NCBI GenBank assembly: GCA_023251455.1
Contig: JAHEYT010000035.1
Span: 47,987-111,986, forward strand
Direction of reading: 5' to 3'
DNA length: 64,000 nt
Origin: Bacteroidota bacterium
Lineage (GTDB): Bacteria; Bacteroidota; Bacteroidia; Bacteroidales; Prolixibacteraceae
Position 1 is the first letter of the stretch, and every line of letters starts with the position of its first letter. The notes under the pieces are model-generated. The model saw only the letters and a list, made by a program, of their open reading frames with translations, was not told the origin of the DNA and did not search any database. The position numbers and the translations under genes were made by a program. Shown one piece after another: positions 8,464 to 18,008 of the stretch.

Positions 8464-10184
8464 TATTTATTAAAATTAGTCTTATAAGTACTTGTGTTGC
8501 CTTTATAATCAGTAACTTCCAATTTTAACTCGTGGTTTTCACCGAACTTCATTCGTGTTTTATCAAACGTATAAGATAGCAAATTGTTTTTCAGGTCGTA
8601 TTCAAACAAAACCCAATTTCCGTCAATTGTTCCGCGGAAAGTTTCAATGCCCGAAAGGTTGTCAGTAATTTTGAATTTAAGCCTGCTGGTATCCTTTTTC
8701 CCATTTTTGTCGGCAACATTCAACGAAATAATTTTTGGCGCTTCAGTATCAACAGCTAAAGCGTAACTCCCCAATGTTCGGATATTTCCTTCTACCCAGC
8801 CGTCGTCAAATTTGCCAGTAGCCGAATAAATCCTTCCGGTAGAAGGATCAATTTGTGCCAACATGACTTTGCTATGAAGATTTTCAGGTAAGTTGACTGC
8901 TTTAATTCGCAACGGACAGGCAAAATGCAGTGCAACCGATGAATTGTGCAGCTGGTAAACCGGAGAGTAAAATTTCGGAAGCGCTGTTTTTCTTTTATAC
9001 TGAAAATCGACATCGCTGTAAAGAGCGCCTTCCGGAACTGAAAATTTAATTCCGTCATCCTTGATTTCGTTGTGGTGTTTGTATTTAAATAATTCGCCTT
9101 TGGCAGGTAGCGGATTAACCTTAATTTCTTTGGATTGAATTTTAAAAGTTAAACTCGTTGTATTGCCATAAACGTCAGCAATTTCGTACTTCACCTGATG
9201 CAGCTTTCCATCGGTAGCATCAAAGATTCCTCGTTTTTCAACCGTATTATAAATATTTAGTTTGTTTCCCGGTTCAAGCCAGGTTCGGTAAATCCGTTGT
9301 CCCGATCGTACGGCCAGCGCGTAATCCATGTGCGAATTAATGTATTTCGATTCGTTGATTACCACATCATCCATGGTAAATGAATAAATTAATTGGTCAT
9401 CAACACTAAGTTTTATTGAGTAGATTCCACATTTGTTAGGACTGCCATCCAATAAATCGACCGATTGCACACCAAACCCGACGTTACCATAAACCGAAAT
9501 TGGTTGATTCAGTTTTAATTGATAACCGTTTGGTGACTTAATGATTTCAAATTTCTGAGGAGTTTGTTTTTCTGAAACACTGGCATCGTCCGATAATGGA
9601 TAAACCATTAAAGCTTGCACTGAGGGTTTAATTTTATCTTTAACGGGCATGTTAAACATCAATGGATTCAGCATCATTTCTTCTTTCGTTCTCCTGATTT
9701 CGAAATGAAGGTGAGGCCCACCTGAGCTTCCTGCATTTCCGCTTTTGGCAACCTGTTCGCCTTTTTTTACCGTTAATAACCCGGGCGGAACAGTTTGATC
9801 GATCGAGAATGTTTCCTTTTCGTATTGAATATTCCGGATGTACTCGTCAATCGCAGGCGCGAAACTTTCAAGATGTCCGTAAACCGTGGTTGTTCCATTT
9901 GGATGATCGATGTACAATGCCCGTCCATAGCCTGTTGGCGAAATTACAATTCTTGAAACATATCCATCGGCAGCTGCATCTACCTCAAGCCCGGTCCTTC
10001 CCTGAGTCTTAATATCAATGCCTCCATGAAAATGATTGGGTCGCAACTCGGCAAAATTTCCCGCCAGAAAAACCGGAATCTTTACGGGGACTGCATAATA
10101 ATTCGAGTCAATTTTGTCTAGCGGTTGTGAAAATGTGGCTAACCCAATGACTATAAATAGGAGCGTATTCAGAAGTCGTTTCAT
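8463..10184 (-). CDS. Exported M23-family (LytM) metallopeptidase with large C-terminal region
   Basis: 573 aa. An N-terminal signal peptide (MKRLLNTLLFIVIGLATFSQ) precedes a LytM domain with zinc ligands in HGGID (His53, Asp57) and GPHLHFE (His158, His160). About 350 further residues look like beta-sandwich domains. M23 enzymes cut peptidoglycan cross-bridges in the periplasm. It is coupled to anmK. Members of this long form in Bacteroidota often carry the same C-terminal extension; its role is not known to me. Confidence 0.9.
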   Translation of the reverse strand: MKRLLNTLLFIVIGLATFSQPLDKIDSNYYAVPVKIPVFLAGNFAELRPNHFHGGIDIKTQGRTGLEVDAAADGYVSRIVISPTGYGRALYIDHPNGTTTVYGHLESFAPAIDEYIRNIQYEKETFSIDQTVPPGLLTVKKGEQVAKSGNAGSSGGPHLHFEIRRTKEEMMLNPLMFNMPVKDKIKPSVQALMVYPLSDDASVSEKQTPQKFEIIKSPNGYQLKLNQPISVYGNVGFGVQSVDLLDGSPNKCGIYSIKLSVDDQLIYSFTMDDVVINESKYINSHMDYALAVRSGQRIYRTWLEPGNKLNIYNTVEKRGIFDATDGKLHQVKYEIADVYGNTTSLTFKIQSKEIKVNPLPAKGELFKYKHHNEIKDDGIKFSVPEGALYSDVDFQYKRKTALPKFYSPVYQLHNSSVALHFACPLRIKAVNLPENLHSKVMLAQIDPSTGRIYSATGKFDDGWVEGNIRTLGSYALAVDTEAPKIISLNVADKNGKKDTSRLKFKITDNLSGIETFRGTIDGNWVLFEYDLKNNLLSYTFDKTRMKFGENHELKLEVTDYKGNTSTYKTNFNK

Positions 10185-10276
10185 TGTAACTTATTTGGAT
10201 TGCGAAAATATAAAACTTATCAAAGCCAGAAACAGATTGTCCCGATTGGATTCTAACGAAATAAAAGGCCTCCAGA

Positions 10277-10307
10277 TTTCATGTATTGGGCAAAAATGTT
10301 AATTTTG
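10277..10307 (+). promoter_or_regulatory. Putative promoter of the coiled-coil/zapA/rny series
   Basis: The -7 box TAATTTTG lies at 10300-10307 and TTTC (one mismatch from TTTG) lies 19 bp upstream at 10277-10280. The predicted start of transcription falls about 13 bases before the ATG at 10327. Confidence 0.55.
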
Positions 10308-10326
10308 TCGATGAAAGTATAATGAA

Positions 10327-10620
10327 ATGACTGATCAGGAGAAAAATTTGCTGATAAATTTCGAGTATAAGGTTAAGCAGATCATTGCTAAACACGAGGC
10401 ATTGAAGCAGGAGAAGCAACAACTTCTGGCGAAAACCGAAGACTTGGAAGAATCAATAAATCAACTTCGAAGGGAAAATCAAGTCCTTGAACAGAAATAC
10501 GAGAATTTGAAGCTTGCAAAGATGTTGATTGCATCGGATGAAGAAAATAAGGATGCGAAAAACAGAATACAAAAATTAGTGCGGGAAATTGATAAATGTA
10601 TTGCTCTATTAAACCAGTAA
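10327..10620 (+). CDS. Small coiled-coil protein upstream of zapA
   Basis: 97 aa, almost entirely heptad-rich (KHEALKQEKQQLLAKTEDLE, INQLRRENQVLEQKYENLKL), so a coiled coil throughout. Size and place directly before zapA suggest a ZapB-like cell-division partner, but I infer this only from shape and neighbourhood. It is 11 bp from zapA and surely co-transcribed with it. Confidence 0.75.
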   Translation: MTDQEKNLLINFEYKVKQIIAKHEALKQEKQQLLAKTEDLEESINQLRRENQVLEQKYENLKLAKMLIASDEENKDAKNRIQKLVREIDKCIALLNQ

Positions 10621-10631
10621 TACAAAGATAA

Positions 10632-10925
10632 ATGACAGAGAAGCTTTCTATAAATATTAAGATCGACGGACGGACTTATCCGTTGAAGGTCGAAAAGGAG
10701 AATGAAGAAAAATTTCGGAAAGCTGCTAAAATAATAAACGATATCGTTCTTCAGTACCGTCAAAAGTACGTCAATAGTGATTCACAGGATTTTATAGCGA
10801 TGGCCGCTTTTCAATTTGTAGTGAAAAATATTGATCTGGAAGAAAAAGTTGATCAGTCGCCTTTATTCGATGGGTTGAAGAAACTCGACGAAGATCTGGG
10901 TGATTATTTGTCATTGAGGGAATAA
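10632..10925 (+). CDS. zapA: Cell division protein ZapA
   Basis: 97 aa. It matches ZapA in length and layout: an N-terminal globular part (INIKIDGRTYPLKVEKENEE) followed by a helical part. ZapA bundles FtsZ filaments at the division ring. The order coiled-coil gene, zapA, structured RNA, rny is common in Bacteroidota and echoes the zapA-ssrS linkage of enterobacteria. Confidence 0.88.
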   Translation: MTEKLSINIKIDGRTYPLKVEKENEEKFRKAAKIINDIVLQYRQKYVNSDSQDFIAMAAFQFVVKNIDLEEKVDQSPLFDGLKKLDEDLGDYLSLRE

Positions 10926-10942
10926 ATTTTATCATATAATCG

Positions 10943-11013
10943 AAAACCCGCATTTTTTATTTAAATTCCGGAATTCTAATGAATCCGTGGATTTGAATTA
11001 AAAATGCGGGTTA
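10943..11013 (+). ncRNA. ssrS: Candidate 6S RNA (6S-Flavo type)
   Basis: The zapA-rny gap folds into one long interrupted hairpin. AACCCGCATTTTT at 10945 onward pairs with AAAAATGCGGGTT ending near 11012, and an inner arm AAATTCC pairs with GGATTT around a loop near 10973-10982. A long hairpin with a central bulge at this place fits the 6S RNA of Bacteroidota, which binds RNA polymerase. The ends are approximate, and a simple terminator/attenuator is the alternative. Confidence 0.5.
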
Positions 11014-11044
11014 TTAGTGTTAACAAGTTTAATTTAAATAACAA

Positions 11045-12595
11045 ATGGAGATAATATATGCCATATCTGGCTTGCTGGGTGGTGGAGTGCTTTCCTATTT
11101 TATGTGGGACAAAGCCCTGAAAAGTAAAAAAACGAAGATCGTTAGCGAAGCTGTTGCTGAAGGCGAGGTCATAAAGAAAGACAAAATCTTACAGGCCAAA
11201 GAGAAGTTTCTTCAGTTAAAATCTGAACACGAAGAGTATATCAACGAAAAAAGCAGCAAGGTTAACAATTTTGAAGCGAAACTAAAACAGCGCGAATCAT
11301 CAATTAATCAGCGTAGAGATGAACTTAGCCGCGAGATTAAAGATTTTGAAACATCAAAACACGAAGTTGAAGTTATTCGCGAAAACCTGACTAATCAACT
11401 TGAACTTCTGGAAAAGAAGGAACATGAAGTTGAAAGCCTTCATCGTCAGCATCTGGAAAAACTGGAAACTCTTTCCGGATTATCTGCAGAAGAAGCAAAA
11501 GCTCAGTTGGTTGAATCGTTGAAAAACGAGGCCAAAACTGAAGCGATGTCGTACATCAACGAAATAATGGAAGAAGCTAAGCTTTCGGCCAACAAAGAAG
11601 CCAAGAAAGTTGTAGTTAAGACCATTCAGCGTGTTGCTACCGAAACTGCAATCGAAAATTCGGTGACTATTTTCCACATTGAAAGTGATGAGATTAAAGG
11701 CCGCATCATTGGTCGTGAAGGACGTAATATCCGTGCACTGGAAGCTGCTACAGGAATTGAAATTATAGTTGACGATACTCCGGAAGCAATTGTCCTTTCA
11801 GGATTCGATCCGGTACGCCGCGAAATCGCACGTTTGGCTCTACATCAGTTGGTTACTGACGGTCGTATTCACCCTGCCCGTATTGAGGAAGTGGTTGAAA
11901 AAGTTCGTAAACAGGTGGAAGAAGAAATTATCGAAACCGGTAAACGTACAACCATCGATTTGGGTATTCATGGATTACATCCTGAACTGATTCGCCTGAT
12001 TGGTAAAATGAAATATCGTTCATCATACGGACAGAACCTGTTGCAGCACTCACGCGAGGTTGCCAACTTATGTGCTATTATGGCTACTGAACTTGGATTG
12101 AATGCCAAAGCTGCCAAACGCGCCGGTCTGTTGCACGATATTGGTAAAGTGCCCGATGATGAGCCGGAATTACCGCACGCAGTGTTGGGTATGAAGCTGG
12201 CCGAACGTTTCAAGGAAAAGCCAGATATTTGCAACGCTATTGGCGCTCACCACGACGAAGTGGAAATGACCACTTTACTTGCACCGATTGTACAGGTTTG
12301 TGACGCCATTTCTGGTGCCCGTCCAGGAGCACGTCGCGAAGTGGTTGAATCGTACATCAAACGTCTGAAAACATTGGAAGAACTGGCTCTTTCGTATCCG
12401 GGAGTGCTGAAAACCTACGCTATTCAGGCCGGACGCGAATTGCGTGTAATTGTTGGAAGCGATAAAATAGGAGATAAAGAATCAGAACAATTGTCGTTCG
12501 ATATTGCAAAACGTATACAGGACGAAATGACTTATCCGGGTCAGATTAAGATTACGGTTATCCGCGAAATGCGAGCAATCAGCTATGCCAAATAG
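11045..12595 (+). CDS. rny: Ribonuclease Y
   Basis: 516 aa, usual length. An N-terminal membrane anchor ([19 protein letters not shown]) is followed by a long coiled coil, a KH domain ([17 protein letters not shown], about residue 220) and an HD domain (AGLLHDIGK about residue 365, then IGAHHDE). It is a membrane-tethered endoribonuclease that starts mRNA decay. It is followed by a clear terminator. Confidence 0.97.
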   Translation: MEIIYAISGLLGGGVLSYFMWDKALKSKKTKIVSEAVAEGEVIKKDKILQAKEKFLQLKSEHEEYINEKSSKVNNFEAKLKQRESSINQRRDELSREIKDFETSKHEVEVIRENLTNQLELLEKKEHEVESLHRQHLEKLETLSGLSAEEAKAQLVESLKNEAKTEAMSYINEIMEEAKLSANKEAKKVVVKTIQRVATETAIENSVTIFHIESDEIKGRIIGREGRNIRALEAATGIEIIVDDTPEAIVLSGFDPVRREIARLALHQLVTDGRIHPARIEEVVEKVRKQVEEEIIETGKRTTIDLGIHGLHPELIRLIGKMKYRSSYGQNLLQHSREVANLCAIMATELGLNAKAAKRAGLLHDIGKVPDDEPELPHAVLGMKLAERFKEKPDICNAIGAHHDEVEMTTLLAPIVQVCDAISGARPGARREVVESYIKRLKTLEELALSYPGVLKTYAIQAGRELRVIVGSDKIGDKESEQLSFDIAKRIQDEMTYPGQIKITVIREMRAISYAK

Positions 12596-12620
12596 AAACT
12601 GATAATATAAATTTTAGAAG

Positions 12621-12655
12621 ATAGTCTCAAGCTTAAACTTGAGGCTATTTTTTTT
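12621..12655 (+). terminator. Intrinsic terminator of rny
   Basis: An 11-bp stem (ATAGTCTCAAG at 12621-12631 and CTTGAGGCTAT at 12638-12648, one G-T pair) is followed by a run of T. Confidence 0.85.
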
Positions 12656-12675
12656 GACCAATACTGAGGTAATTG

Positions 12676-14664
12676 TTATTTTAGCTGAAGATGATAAGCT
12701 CCGTCTGATTTTGTATAGAAATTGATAGGAAGGTCTTGGTTTGCTTTTGAGTAAGGACTTCCGGTGGAGATATTGATGTTCCTATTTTGTGCCTGAAGAG
12801 ATAAAATATCAGTATTTTGAAATTTTGATACTTTATTAAATTTGATCGAGCAATTCATAAATTGAAGTGAGCTGCCTTCCAGAATTAAATTGCCGGCTTT
12901 GAAGTTGCTGATTTTGCTTTTGTCCAAAATAATTGGGCTGTTTAGTTTGAGATGATCCATTACTTTTCGGGTCATTTTAAACTCATTTTCAGGAATAATT
13001 GAATCGTTTGTTACCAGATAGTTGTTACGTCCGTCAATCAAATGAATCAAGGTATTTCGTGTGTTGTACACAAAAACGAGTTTCTGGTTTAGAAGCTTAT
13101 AATTGTTTGCCAATACAGAACATTGCAGCATTGGAATGAGGAAAAGTCCGTAAAATAACCATTGTTTCTTTTTCGAAAATAGATAAACCAGTATTGCCGA
13201 AATGATACCATAAAGAATCCAAACTTGTCCAGTTGTTAAAACAATACCTTTTGAAACGGCTATTGGTTGTGCATCCATTACTTTCAAAGTCCAAAGCATT
13301 ACAAATGTTAGCTTTTGGATAATCATCCCAACAAACATGGCCAGACCATGAAATGGACTGAAAATGAAAAATGCAATACCAAACCACATGATAAAAGTTG
13401 TAATCGGAACGACCACAAAATTGCTCAGCCAAAACAGGTTTGGAAATTGATTGAAGTAGAATAATCCCAGCGGAAAAGTCATTAGTTGGGCTGCTACTGA
13501 AACGGTAAATAAACTCCAGCTCCATTTCAAAATAGGGTTGGTGAGTTCGAAAATGTTGTTCAATGCTGGTTGAATAAGTACAATTCCAAATATGGCGAGG
13601 TATGAAAGTTGAAATCCAACATCGAAAAGGACATTAGGATTCAGTAAAATCAGGAATAGGGCAGAGGCAGTAAGCGAATTGTAAATGTTTACAGGTCTTC
13701 GGATTCCATTTCCGATAATCACAAAAGTGAACATTACCGTTGCTCGCTGAACTGGTGGCGAAAACCCTGAAATAAAAGCATAAATCCACAGAAACGAAAT
13801 CATAACCACAGAGAATATGACCGGTCCAATTTTTCCACGCTTTAGGAATGATAAGAGGAAACCCAAAATCATATAGATCAAAGCCACATGTAATCCTGAA
13901 ACCGACAGTACATGCATAGCGCCAGTTGATGCGAAATAATCGAGTGTATCCTGATCAATTTCAGTGCGGTATCCCAACGTTAGTGCCGAAACCACAGATC
14001 GCTCTTCTTTTTCTGGCAAAGCTTCAGCCAACATCGCAACAAGCCGGTCCCGAACCTTTTCAGCCAAATTACTGATATGACTGACCTGTTGGCCTGTCTT
14101 TAAATATGTCCCTTCAGTTAAATAAACGGAAAACCATATATTTCGCTGGTGCATCAGCGATTGATAATCGAACTCAAACGGATTGCCTGCATTCTTGATT
14201 TTCTGTGGTTTGGCAAGGATAATCAACCGATCTCCGGTGGTTATGGTCGAATCAAATCCGACTTTACTGAAATAAGCAACAATCTTTTCCGGTTCGGTAA
14301 GTTTGTCGTTCTGAATCAGGAGAATGGTTTGAAAAGTCTTGGCTTTTTCTCCTGGTTTCTGGCAAACTTCAGCCAAATAATAATCTTTCCGGCTGAAATC
14401 ACGATCTCTTTTTTCAATGGTTCGGTTTGGATAAAAAACACCCAGGAATACGATGGCAGCCGAAAGTATTGAATTTTGAATCTGAATGGAAACGAAGTTG
14501 CTGTTGTGCCAGAATAAAATTAGAGTTGAAATCAACATCACCAGAATGATGGCAATCAGACGAGTATCCGGTACAAAATAATGATTAATCAGAATGCCAA
14601 TCAGGAAAAGACTGGTAATCCGGATAAAAGGAATTTTCTGGAAAAAGCTTCTTGCAACTGGCAT
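12676..14664 (-). CDS. ComEC/Rec2-family DNA-uptake channel protein
   Basis: 662 aa polytopic membrane protein. An N-terminal DUF4131-like region with an OB-like soluble part is followed by the Competence domain, including ALTLGYRTEIDQDTLDYFAS, HVLSVSGLHVALIYMILG and SGFSPPVQRATVM. The C-terminal metallo-beta-lactamase domain of the long ComEC form is absent, which is usual in Bacteroidota. It should carry single-stranded DNA across the inner membrane during transformation. No other competence genes are in the window. Confidence 0.88.
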   Translation of the reverse strand: MPVARSFFQKIPFIRITSLFLIGILINHYFVPDTRLIAIILVMLISTLILFWHNSNFVSIQIQNSILSAAIVFLGVFYPNRTIEKRDRDFSRKDYYLAEVCQKPGEKAKTFQTILLIQNDKLTEPEKIVAYFSKVGFDSTITTGDRLIILAKPQKIKNAGNPFEFDYQSLMHQRNIWFSVYLTEGTYLKTGQQVSHISNLAEKVRDRLVAMLAEALPEKEERSVVSALTLGYRTEIDQDTLDYFASTGAMHVLSVSGLHVALIYMILGFLLSFLKRGKIGPVIFSVVMISFLWIYAFISGFSPPVQRATVMFTFVIIGNGIRRPVNIYNSLTASALFLILLNPNVLFDVGFQLSYLAIFGIVLIQPALNNIFELTNPILKWSWSLFTVSVAAQLMTFPLGLFYFNQFPNLFWLSNFVVVPITTFIMWFGIAFFIFSPFHGLAMFVGMIIQKLTFVMLWTLKVMDAQPIAVSKGIVLTTGQVWILYGIISAILVYLFSKKKQWLFYGLFLIPMLQCSVLANNYKLLNQKLVFVYNTRNTLIHLIDGRNNYLVTNDSIIPENEFKMTRKVMDHLKLNSPIILDKSKISNFKAGNLILEGSSLQFMNCSIKFNKVSKFQNTDILSLQAQNRNINISTGSPYSKANQDLPINFYTKSDGAYHLQLK

Positions 14665-14784
14665 TTAGGGTTTTCTGCCAGTTACGCTTTAAACTTATGT
14701 TTGGTTTGTTCTAAAAGGCCTAATTTTTTGAAGTGTCCGATTTTTTACACGAATGGTCAATTTTGACCAATGAAACGATTATTT

Positions 14785-15336
14785 TTATTTCCCCGGAACT
14801 TTAATCCGATACTTTGGAATTACCTTTCCTTTGGAGATAGCTGATAATTTGCTTTTCAAAATCCTTTTTCTCAGTGGATTTAGGTAATCAACAAACATGA
14901 CACCTTCCAGATGGTCGTATTCATGTTGAATGACCCGTGAGGTAAAACCGCTGTATGATTCAATGTGTTCGTTGAATTCTTCATCAACGTACTTGATTTT
15001 AATGGTTTCAGGGCGTAGAACATCTTCCCTGATTTCAGGCAAACTCAGGCAACCTTCGTTCATTACCCATTCGTCACCCGATTTTTCAATGATTTCAGGA
15101 TTAATAAATGCTTTTTTTATGCCGGGGAGTTCGTCTTCATCATCAATCATTGAGTCGATTACAAAAATACGTATCGCTTTTCCAACCTGTGGAGCAGCCA
15201 AACCAACACCATCTGAGTTATACATGGTATCAAACATGTTCTCAATAAACCCTTTTAAATCCTGAAAATCGCTTGTAACGGGTTCTGCTTTTTTTCTGAG
15301 TATTGGATCGCCAAATACGGTAACCGGATAAATCAT
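14785..15336 (-). CDS. def: Peptide deformylase
   Basis: 183 aa with all three motifs: GVGLAAPQVG (43-52), EGCLSLP with metal-binding Cys96, and QHEYDHLEG with His138, Glu139 and His142. It removes the formyl group from new proteins. Its start overlaps the ruvX stop by 4 bases, so the two are translationally coupled. Confidence 0.96.
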   Translation of the reverse strand: MIYPVTVFGDPILRKKAEPVTSDFQDLKGFIENMFDTMYNSDGVGLAAPQVGKAIRIFVIDSMIDDEDELPGIKKAFINPEIIEKSGDEWVMNEGCLSLPEIREDVLRPETIKIKYVDEEFNEHIESYSGFTSRVIQHEYDHLEGVMFVDYLNPLRKRILKSKLSAISKGKVIPKYRIKVPGK

Positions 15337-15755
15337 CGAATGTAATTTTTTTGTTCTAAATAGCTTTGTAAAATAATGGTGGCGCTAACCCCATCAATCG
15401 TTCCTTTGTTTTGCCTGTCTTTTTTCTTTAGCCCGGCATCAATCATTGTTTGAAATGCCATTTTGGATGTAAACCGCTCGTCAACCTGTTCCAAAGGCAT
15501 ATCGGGATAATCCTTCTGAAATTTCTTCAAAAACGGATTGATATACAGAACGGCTTCAGAGGGCTGATTGTTCATTTGCATCGGATATCCTACAATTACT
15601 TTTTCAACATTTTCCTTTGCAAAGTAATCTTTCAGGAAAGTCCAGATTTCCGGACTCGAAACGGTTGTCAGCCGTGTGGCAATCATCTGAAGTGGATCAG
15701 TAACTGCGATTCCAATGCGTTTTTTTCCGTAATCGATGGCTAATATTCTTCCCAC
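15333..15755 (-). CDS. ruvX: Holliday junction resolvase-like YqgF/RuvX
   Basis: 140 aa from a GTG start at 15755 (GRILAIDYGKKRIGIAV). A TTG start three codons earlier at 15764 is possible, but a -7 box (TATTTTTG, minus strand, 15773-15780) sits so close that it would leave almost no leader. The RNase H-like fold shows the first acidic site in AIDYG and later VDERFTSK and the C-terminal GTIDGVSATIIL. The family acts in pre-16S rRNA end processing and possibly on Holliday junctions. Confidence 0.9.
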   Translation of the reverse strand: MGRILAIDYGKKRIGIAVTDPLQMIATRLTTVSSPEIWTFLKDYFAKENVEKVIVGYPMQMNNQPSEAVLYINPFLKKFQKDYPDMPLEQVDERFTSKMAFQTMIDAGLKKKDRQNKGTIDGVSATIILQSYLEQKNYIR

Positions 15756-15979
15756 AAGGTTCAATTTTGTCGCAAAAATAGCAATATTTAGGCTATAATT
15801 TGACTGGTTCTTAAATGTTAGAATTTTAAAAGGACTATCGTGCTGTTTTTTAGTCTGATGGCTTAATTTCCGGATGGATAATCGCTCTTAGAGATAACCA
15901 ACTTGTTTAATCTATATCGTTCTATTATCGATCTGAAATTGTAAATTCGTTGTTTCATGGTTCTTTAAAATTTTATCAA

Positions 15980-17140
15980 ATGATTTTATTCCGACAATGC
16001 GAAATATTTGCTCCTGAAAACCTTGGTACTTGCGATGTTTTAGTTGCTGGTCAACAAGTGGTGGCCATTGCCGGTTGTCTTGAAATCCCATCGGGATTTG
16101 GTGTTGAGGTAATCGATTGTTCCGGGTTGCGAATGATTCCCGGATTGATTGATGCTCACGTACACATTGCCGGAGCAGGTGGAGAAGGTGGTCCGGCAAC
16201 ACGAACACCGGAGATTCAGTTGAGTCGATTGCTCGAAGCCGGAGTAACCACAGTTGTTGGATGTTTGGGAACCGATGGATTAACCAGAAGCGTTGAATCG
16301 GTTCTGATGAAAGCCAAAGGCCTCAGGCAGGATGGCATAAGCGCCTGGATTTATACTGGTTCATACCAGGTTCCCGTGACTACCATTCTGTGCGATATTG
16401 GAAAAGATATTGCCATGATCGATGAAGTGATTGGTACCGGCGAGATTGCCATCTCCGATCACCGATCTTCAGTCCCATCGGTTAATGAACTTATTCGAAT
16501 TGCTGCCCATTCGCGTGTTGGCGGAATGCTTGGCGGAAAAGCTGGAATCGTGAATATACACATGGGTGATGCTGAAAATCCTTTTCAACCCATTTATGAT
16601 GCGGTGGCACAGAGTGAACTGAGTTTTAAACAGTTTTTGCCAACCCATTGCAACCGAAATCATTACATTTTTGAAGAAGCAAAAGAATACGGAAAAAAGG
16701 GATATGTTGACATCACCGCCAGTTCGTATCCGTTTTTTCCACAATACGAAATAAAACCTGCAAAAGCCATTCTGGAACTTATTCAGGCAGGTGTTCCAAT
16801 CGAGCATATTACCATGAGCAGCGATGGGTGTGGGTCGTTGCCAAGTTTTAATGAAAATGGCGACATCGAAAGGCTTGAAATGGGATATCCAATGTCGGTT
16901 TATACTGAACTGGCAGATATGGTCAACGAGGAAAGCATACCATTAGAGCAGGCGGTGAAAGTTCTGACTTCGAATATTGCAGATATATTGAAACTTCGGC
17001 AAAAAGGCCGGATTCAGATTGGAAAGGATGCTGACCTGGTTATTATCGATGCGAATTTCACCATTCAACATGTTGTTGCTATGGGAAAACTCATGGTAAA
17101 AGGCGGTAACCTGTTGAAAAAGGGGAACTACGAAAAATAA
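15980..17140 (+). CDS. iadA: Isoaspartyl dipeptidase (beta-aspartyl-peptidase)
   Basis: 386 aa amidohydrolase. Metal-binding HxH lies in GLIDAHVHIAGAGGEGG (His60, His62), with further ligand-bearing segments NIHMGD, PTHCNRNH and the catalytic aspartate in MSSDGCGS. It hydrolyses beta-aspartyl dipeptides such as those released from damaged proteins or cyanophycin. The start at 15980 (MILFRQCEIF) is chosen because the ten extra codons up to 15950 are non-conserved-looking. It is first in an operon with an exported cyanophycinase (4 bp gap) and a YfcC transporter. Confidence 0.93.
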   Translation: MILFRQCEIFAPENLGTCDVLVAGQQVVAIAGCLEIPSGFGVEVIDCSGLRMIPGLIDAHVHIAGAGGEGGPATRTPEIQLSRLLEAGVTTVVGCLGTDGLTRSVESVLMKAKGLRQDGISAWIYTGSYQVPVTTILCDIGKDIAMIDEVIGTGEIAISDHRSSVPSVNELIRIAAHSRVGGMLGGKAGIVNIHMGDAENPFQPIYDAVAQSELSFKQFLPTHCNRNHYIFEEAKEYGKKGYVDITASSYPFFPQYEIKPAKAILELIQAGVPIEHITMSSDGCGSLPSFNENGDIERLEMGYPMSVYTELADMVNEESIPLEQAVKVLTSNIADILKLRQKGRIQIGKDADLVIIDANFTIQHVVAMGKLMVKGGNLLKKGNYEK

Positions 17141-17144
17141 GTCA

Positions 17145-18002
17145 ATGAAGCAGTTTATCGTATTTCTCCTGATCATTTTTCTGGCCTCAAACATGTATCA
17201 ATTGTCCGCCAGTGATCGAGTTCCAAAAGGAAAGCTTTTTATTATTGGAGGCGGCAGCCGATCGGATGCGATGGTGAATCGCATGATAGATGAGGCTTCG
17301 TTAAGGGAGAAAGGATATGTTTTCATTCTGCCGATGGCGAGCGAAGCTCCTGATTCTGCCACAATTTGGTCAGGTGAGCAATTTATCCGGAATGGAATTA
17401 AAAATGTAACCGGTTTTAATTTTCAGGCTGGGAAAATATCAGATAAACAATTGCTCGATTCGCTTCAAAACGCTTCGCTCATATACATCTGCGGTGGCGA
17501 TCAGGCGCGTTTCATGAAATCAGTTTCCGGATCGCCGGTGTTTGATGCTATTCATACTGCCTTCAGGAATGGGGCTGTAATTGCTGGAACAAGTGCAGGC
17601 GCTGCTGTTATGAGTAAACGGATGATTACCGGTAACGAATTGCGATACCCGCAATACAATGAGACTTTTAAATGCATCGAAGGCGAAAATATTGAATATG
17701 CCGATGGACTTGGATTACTCAAAACTGCAATTATCGATCAGCATTTTGTGAAAAGAAGCCGTTACAACAGGTTGATTACGTCGGTGCTTGAAAATCCTGA
17801 TCTTCCCGGAATTGGCATTGATGAATCTACGGCAATTCTCGTCAAAGGCAATACTGCCGAAGTTGTAGGAGAATCCCAGGTAATTGTATTCAGAAATAAA
17901 AGCAAATCGACTAAACGACAAGCAAATAAAATAGGAGCTAATAACATTCAGCTCGAAATATACCTTCCTGGCGAAAAATTTTCAATTTCAAAATCCAACT
18001 AA
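17145..18002 (+). CDS. Exported cyanophycinase (peptidase family S51)
   Basis: 285 aa. A signal peptide (MKQFIVFLLIIFLASNMYQLSA) is followed by the S51 fold with IIGGGSRSDAMV, ICGGDQARF and the nucleophile in GTSAGAAV (Ser150), then DQHFVKRSRYNRL and IGIDESTA. Cyanophycinases cut multi-L-arginyl-poly-aspartate into beta-Asp-Arg dipeptides. Placed between an isoaspartyl dipeptidase and a transporter, it suggests digestion of external cyanophycin, or a general exo-acting aspartyl dipeptidase of the S51 type. The chain is of normal length. Confidence 0.88.
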   Translation: MKQFIVFLLIIFLASNMYQLSASDRVPKGKLFIIGGGSRSDAMVNRMIDEASLREKGYVFILPMASEAPDSATIWSGEQFIRNGIKNVTGFNFQAGKISDKQLLDSLQNASLIYICGGDQARFMKSVSGSPVFDAIHTAFRNGAVIAGTSAGAAVMSKRMITGNELRYPQYNETFKCIEGENIEYADGLGLLKTAIIDQHFVKRSRYNRLITSVLENPDLPGIGIDESTAILVKGNTAEVVGESQVIVFRNKSKSTKRQANKIGANNIQLEIYLPGEKFSISKSN

Positions 18003-18008
18003 CTCAAC

